Assembly: GCA_964542255.1 (NCBI GenBank)
Contig: CAZITV010000099.1
Span: forward strand, 1-8,437
Direction of reading: 5' to 3'
Source: CAYMSF01 sp964542255
GTDB taxonomy: Bacteria; Verrucomicrobiota; Lentisphaeria; Victivallales; Victivallaceae
DNA length: 8,437 nt
The translations under genes were made by a program, and so were the position numbers. A model generated the notes under the pieces. It made no database searches and was not told the DNA's origin. It was given only the letters and a program-made list of their open reading frames with translations. How positions within the stretch are numbered: position 1 is the first letter of the stretch; the number at the start of each line of letters is the position of its first letter. Positions 6,567 through 8,437 of this stretch are shown piece by piece.

Positions 6567-6654
6567 GTTTTCAAAGTATTTGCTGCTATATCTGAAAACT
6601 TCTGGTGTAAAACACCGGCAGATTGCGGGAAGTCTCAAGAGATGAACCCGCCAA
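6567..6654 (+). other. Cluster of three potential hairpins
   Basis: Three inverted repeats follow one another: GTTTTCA...TGAAAAC (6567-6573 with 6593-6599), GGTGT-aaa-ACACC (6604-6608 with 6612-6616), and TTGCGGG...CCCGCcAA (6623-6629 with 6647-6654), the last enclosing TCTC-aa-GAGA. Each is short, but three in under 90 nt of otherwise AT-rich spacer is notable. Neither strand shows a T-run just after the stems, so they do not look like ordinary terminators. They could belong to a small RNA, a leader or a protein-binding region. No known RNA family was recognised. Confidence 0.35.
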
Positions 6655-6719
6655 AATTCAAAATCAGCATAATTGTCATTATTTTATACTATACAACAAT
6701 AACTGTACTGCTTGATTAA
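6642..6719 (+). CDS. Possible 25-residue hydrophobic peptide, unrecognised
   Basis: An ATG at 6642 opens a 25-codon frame ending in TAA at 6717. The peptide starts MNPPKFK and continues with an uninterrupted hydrophobic run (ISIIVIILYYTTITVLL), so it would be a single membrane-spanning helix with a positive N-terminus. GGGAAG (6627-6632) lies 9 nt upstream as a possible ribosome binding site. Both this site and the ATG lie within the third hairpin of the preceding cluster, which could hide them. A nine-T run follows the stop closely. Tiny membrane peptides of this form include type I toxins and small regulatory membrane proteins, but AT-rich DNA readily gives Ile/Val-rich frames by chance, so this is a weak call. 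Confidence 0.15.
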   Translation: MNPPKFKISIIVIILYYTTITVLLD

Positions 6720-6733
6720 CGTTTTTTTTTGCA

Positions 6734-6762
6734 TTCAATGATTCAGCGTTTATATTTATACT
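6734..6762 (+). promoter_or_regulatory. Candidate promoter for the glycosyltransferase gene
   Basis: TTCAAT (6734-6739) is followed after 17 nt by TATACT (6757-6762), a good -10. Transcription would start about 6769, leaving a leader of about 50-60 nt. The -35 is poor. The region is so AT-rich that other -10-like sites exist, for example TATACT at 6685-6690, so the assignment is tentative. Confidence 0.3.
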
Positions 6763-6816
6763 GAATGAAATACTAAACTTTACAGATTACTAGTACTCTG
6801 TTGTATAAATAAAAAC

Positions 6817-8437
6817 ATGGGGGTTATTTTGAATAAAACGCTGACTGCCGCAGTCATATTCGCCGCATCGCTGATAATTTTTTTGGCTGGACTGGAATGT
6901 GTAGAGTTTACCCGGATAAATGGCCGTTTCGCTCTGTTTATTGGTGAAATGAATCTATACGGCGCGGGCATATTTCCGACATTGTACAACAAACCCTATA
7001 CCGATTATCCATCACTGCATACCTGGCTGATGTATTTGTGTTCCGGCAGCGGCAGTTACATCAATATGGTGACGGCTACCCTGCCCAGCGCACTCTCAGG
7101 AGCAGTTATTTTGGTATTTACCTATCTGATTGGCGCGCGGATTTCGCAGCGTCTGGGTATATATGCGGTGTTGTTATGTCTGTTGTCTTATGAATTTATC
7201 TCAATATGCAGGGCGCCGTCGATGGACTTAATCGTTGGTGCGCTGATGATTATCATATTTTACTTGATTTATACTGCGGATGCGGATAGAGGTTACCGGC
7301 GGCTATGGTGGATTCTGCCGGCGCTGATACTGGGTTTCGCCATTCGCGGGCCACTTGGACTGGTAACGCCGACCGCGGTCATTTGCGGCTACTACCTAAT
7401 TAACCGGCAATGGTTAAAATTCATCATCAGCGGCGGCGCTGCCGGATTACTGTTAATTGCCTGTATGGCGGGATGGTTTTGGCTCTGCTATTTGCAGGGC
7501 GGCAAGGAACTGCTCGAATTGTTCCTCAATGACCAGATTGCCAGCCGTTTTGAGAAAATCAAACCGCCGTGGTATTTTCTAACCAATGCCATGGCATCTT
7601 ATGCTATTGTCTATCCACTGGGTCTGCTGGCTGTCGCGGTTTACTGCAAGAAAGTGTTTAAAGCGCCGAATGCATCCGACAGCCGCGAACTGGCACTGAT
7701 GCGCGCACTTACCGGCTGGATACTAATAGTAATCATCGGTCTCAGCATTCCCGGCACGAAACATTTACGCTATATCGTTGGCATAATTCCGGCGCTGGCG
7801 CTGGCCGCTGCGTGGATATGGATAAACTTTGACAAAATTCGTATATTTGAACAAATTAAAAAAATGCTGGAACTGCCGCTGCGGCTGCTGCCGTGGGTGG
7901 CGCTGGCGGCACTGGTTATCGCCGAAATAGTTATGCTCATCGGCAAATTTGATATCGGTCTGCCGTTTGTTATTCCACTGCTGATTTTTGCTTCACTCTG
8001 CTGGTGCAGCCGGCGGTTCTACCGTCAAGCTGATGCGGCAGAACAAAAAGATTTTGCGGCTTTGCTGCTGGCGGCGTTAACGATGGCGACAATTTTTATT
8101 ATGATTATTCCGCGCATCGAGCAGAAATTAGAGAGTTCCAGCGAGTTTGTTGCCGCGACCGAACAAGTCCGCGGCGATGGCAAAATTTGCTTCTTTAATT
8201 TTGGGCCTGACGGCGACGATTTGAAATACATCATCAACTTACCGCTGTCAAAACGTTTCGTCGGCGAATATCTTAAAGTTGATTTTTATCAGGAGAAAAC
8301 CAAAAGCAAAGCTGTGGAAAAGCAAAAGCCAGACTCCTTAGAGCGTTTGGCCTCAGTCTCAAGTAAAGCTGAGGAAAAGCAAAAGTCAGGCTCCTTAGAG
8401 CGTTTGGTCGCCGCCTTAAGTCAAGCGATTCTGGACA
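6817..8437 (+). CDS. ArnT/PMT-type membrane glycosyltransferase (GT-C fold), 3' end outside window
   Basis: An open frame of 540 codons runs off the right edge without a stop. The protein has about 13 hydrophobic segments, as in ArnT: the first at about 9-26, then a periplasm-type loop, and the last at about FAALLLAALTMATIFIMII. The first loop carries the family-like stretch ECVEFTRINGRFALFIGEM (27-45) and then PTLYNKPYTDYPSLHTWL (54-71), comparable to the ArnT region ending in a KP motif before the second membrane segment. IRGPLGLVTP and PGTKHLRY resemble the family's KGPvgl and K-x-xRY segments. Relatives move a sugar from a polyprenyl-phosphate donor to lipid A, protein or another envelope acceptor; the substrate here cannot be named. 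The usual first-loop Asp appears as Glu (E27 or E30). After the last membrane segment a soluble domain begins and contains a 19-residue tandem repeat. The start is ATG 6817 or TTG 6829. Confidence 0.85.
   Translation, partial: MGVILNKTLTAAVIFAASLIIFLAGLECVEFTRINGRFALFIGEMNLYGAGIFPTLYNKPYTDYPSLHTWLMYLCSGSGSYINMVTATLPSALSGAVILVFTYLIGARISQRLGIYAVLLCLLSYEFISICRAPSMDLIVGALMIIIFYLIYTADADRGYRRLWWILPALILGFAIRGPLGLVTPTAVICGYYLINRQWLKFIISGGAAGLLLIACMAGWFWLCYLQGGKELLELFLNDQIASRFEKIKPPWYFLTNAMASYAIVYPLGLLAVAVYCKKVFKAPNASDSRELALMRALTGWILIVIIGLSIPGTKHLRYIVGIIPALALAAAWIWINFDKIRIFEQIKKMLELPLRLLPWVALAALVIAEIVMLIGKFDIGLPFVIPLLIFASLCWCSRRFYRQADAAEQKDFAALLLAALTMATIFIMIIPRIEQKLESSSEFVAATEQVRGDGKICFFNFGPDGDDLKYIINLPLSKRFVGEYLKVDFYQEKTKSKAVEKQKPDSLERLASVSSKAEEKQKSGSLERLVAALSQAILD
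6819..6824 (+). promoter_or_regulatory. Ribosome binding site that may favour a TTG start
   Basis: GGGGGT is one base from the ideal GGAGGT and lies 4 nt before the TTG at 6829. The ATG at 6817 overlaps this site and has no Shine-Dalgarno sequence of its own upstream. Translation may therefore begin at TTG 6829, four codons inside the longest frame. Confidence 0.4.
8308..8421 (+). repeat. Two tandem 57-bp units inside the glycosyltransferase gene
   Basis: Units 8308-8364 and 8365-8421 agree at 49 of 57 positions and keep the reading frame (19 codons each; residues 498-516 and 517-535 counted from ATG 6817). Both share the start KAxEKQK and the core SLERL. Seven of 19 codons differ, and all seven changes alter the amino acid. 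The units are charged and Ser-rich, unlike the rest of the protein, and lie in the soluble C-terminal part. No third unit follows before the window ends. Confidence 0.9.

Larger units (their letters stand above)
6382..6816. other. Divergent intergenic region between accD and the glycosyltransferase gene
   Basis: These 435 nt separate the two divergent genes and are clearly AT-rich compared with their surroundings, especially 6655-6816. Apart from the candidate promoters, the hairpins and the short reading frame listed separately, it holds a nine-T tract (6722-6730) and a widely spaced inverted pair ATACAACA (6691-6698) and TGTTGTAT (6799-6806). No tRNA, known riboswitch class or longer gene was recognised on either strand. 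Confidence 0.6.

Noticed and set aside
6780..6992. Minus-strand 70-codon frame at the start of the glycosyltransferase gene
   Set aside because: It is antisense to the membrane protein frame, which shows clear ArnT-like character, and lacks family features of its own.
8025..8237. Minus-strand 70-codon frame
   Set aside because: It lies inside the glycosyltransferase coding region on the opposite strand and is best explained as a shadow.

Overview
This window looks like a core-genome segment of a Gram-negative-type bacterium of roughly balanced base composition. The housekeeping proteins and the ArnT/PMT-type membrane glycosyltransferase are compatible with a member of the PVC superphylum, perhaps Lentisphaerota. 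That placement is an impression from protein style and was not tested by any search.

Layout. From about 6381 down to 11 everything is on the minus strand, read right to left: accD (acetyl-CoA carboxyltransferase beta), an SRP RNA gene (ffs) that has no reading frame and is easily missed, a large imperfect palindrome, then a tightly packed run rph - dnaX - ybaB/ebfC - recR - thiL - tsaE. Gaps within that run are 5 to 19 nt, and thiL/tsaE overlap by 20 nt, so it is probably one operon. The order SRP RNA - dnaX - ybaB - recR is the arrangement known from Bacillus subtilis (scr-dnaX-yaaK-recR), here with rph between ffs and dnaX. thiL-tsaE is also a conserved pair, usually followed by tsaB, which would lie just past the left edge.

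At 6382-6816 there is a 435-nt AT-rich divergent intergenic region. It holds a plausible accD promoter with inverted repeats over it, three consecutive potential hairpins, a 25-codon hydrophobic reading frame, and a plausible promoter for the plus-strand gene. From 6817 to the right edge runs a long membrane glycosyltransferase gene that is still open at the end of the window; its last visible part holds two tandem 57-bp (19-codon) repeats.

How the genes work together. accD serves fatty-acid synthesis. ffs serves co-translational protein targeting. rph does tRNA 3' maturation. dnaX is the replicative clamp loader subunit. ybaB and recR belong to nucleoid and recombinational repair functions. 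thiL makes thiamine diphosphate. tsaE serves tRNA t6A modification. The glycosyltransferase probably modifies an envelope glycoconjugate. No CRISPR array, tRNA, rRNA, insertion sequence or phage gene was seen. The least ordinary parts are the roughly 164-bp palindrome between ffs and rph, the structured intergenic region with a tiny hydrophobic ORF, and the in-frame duplication in the glycosyltransferase.
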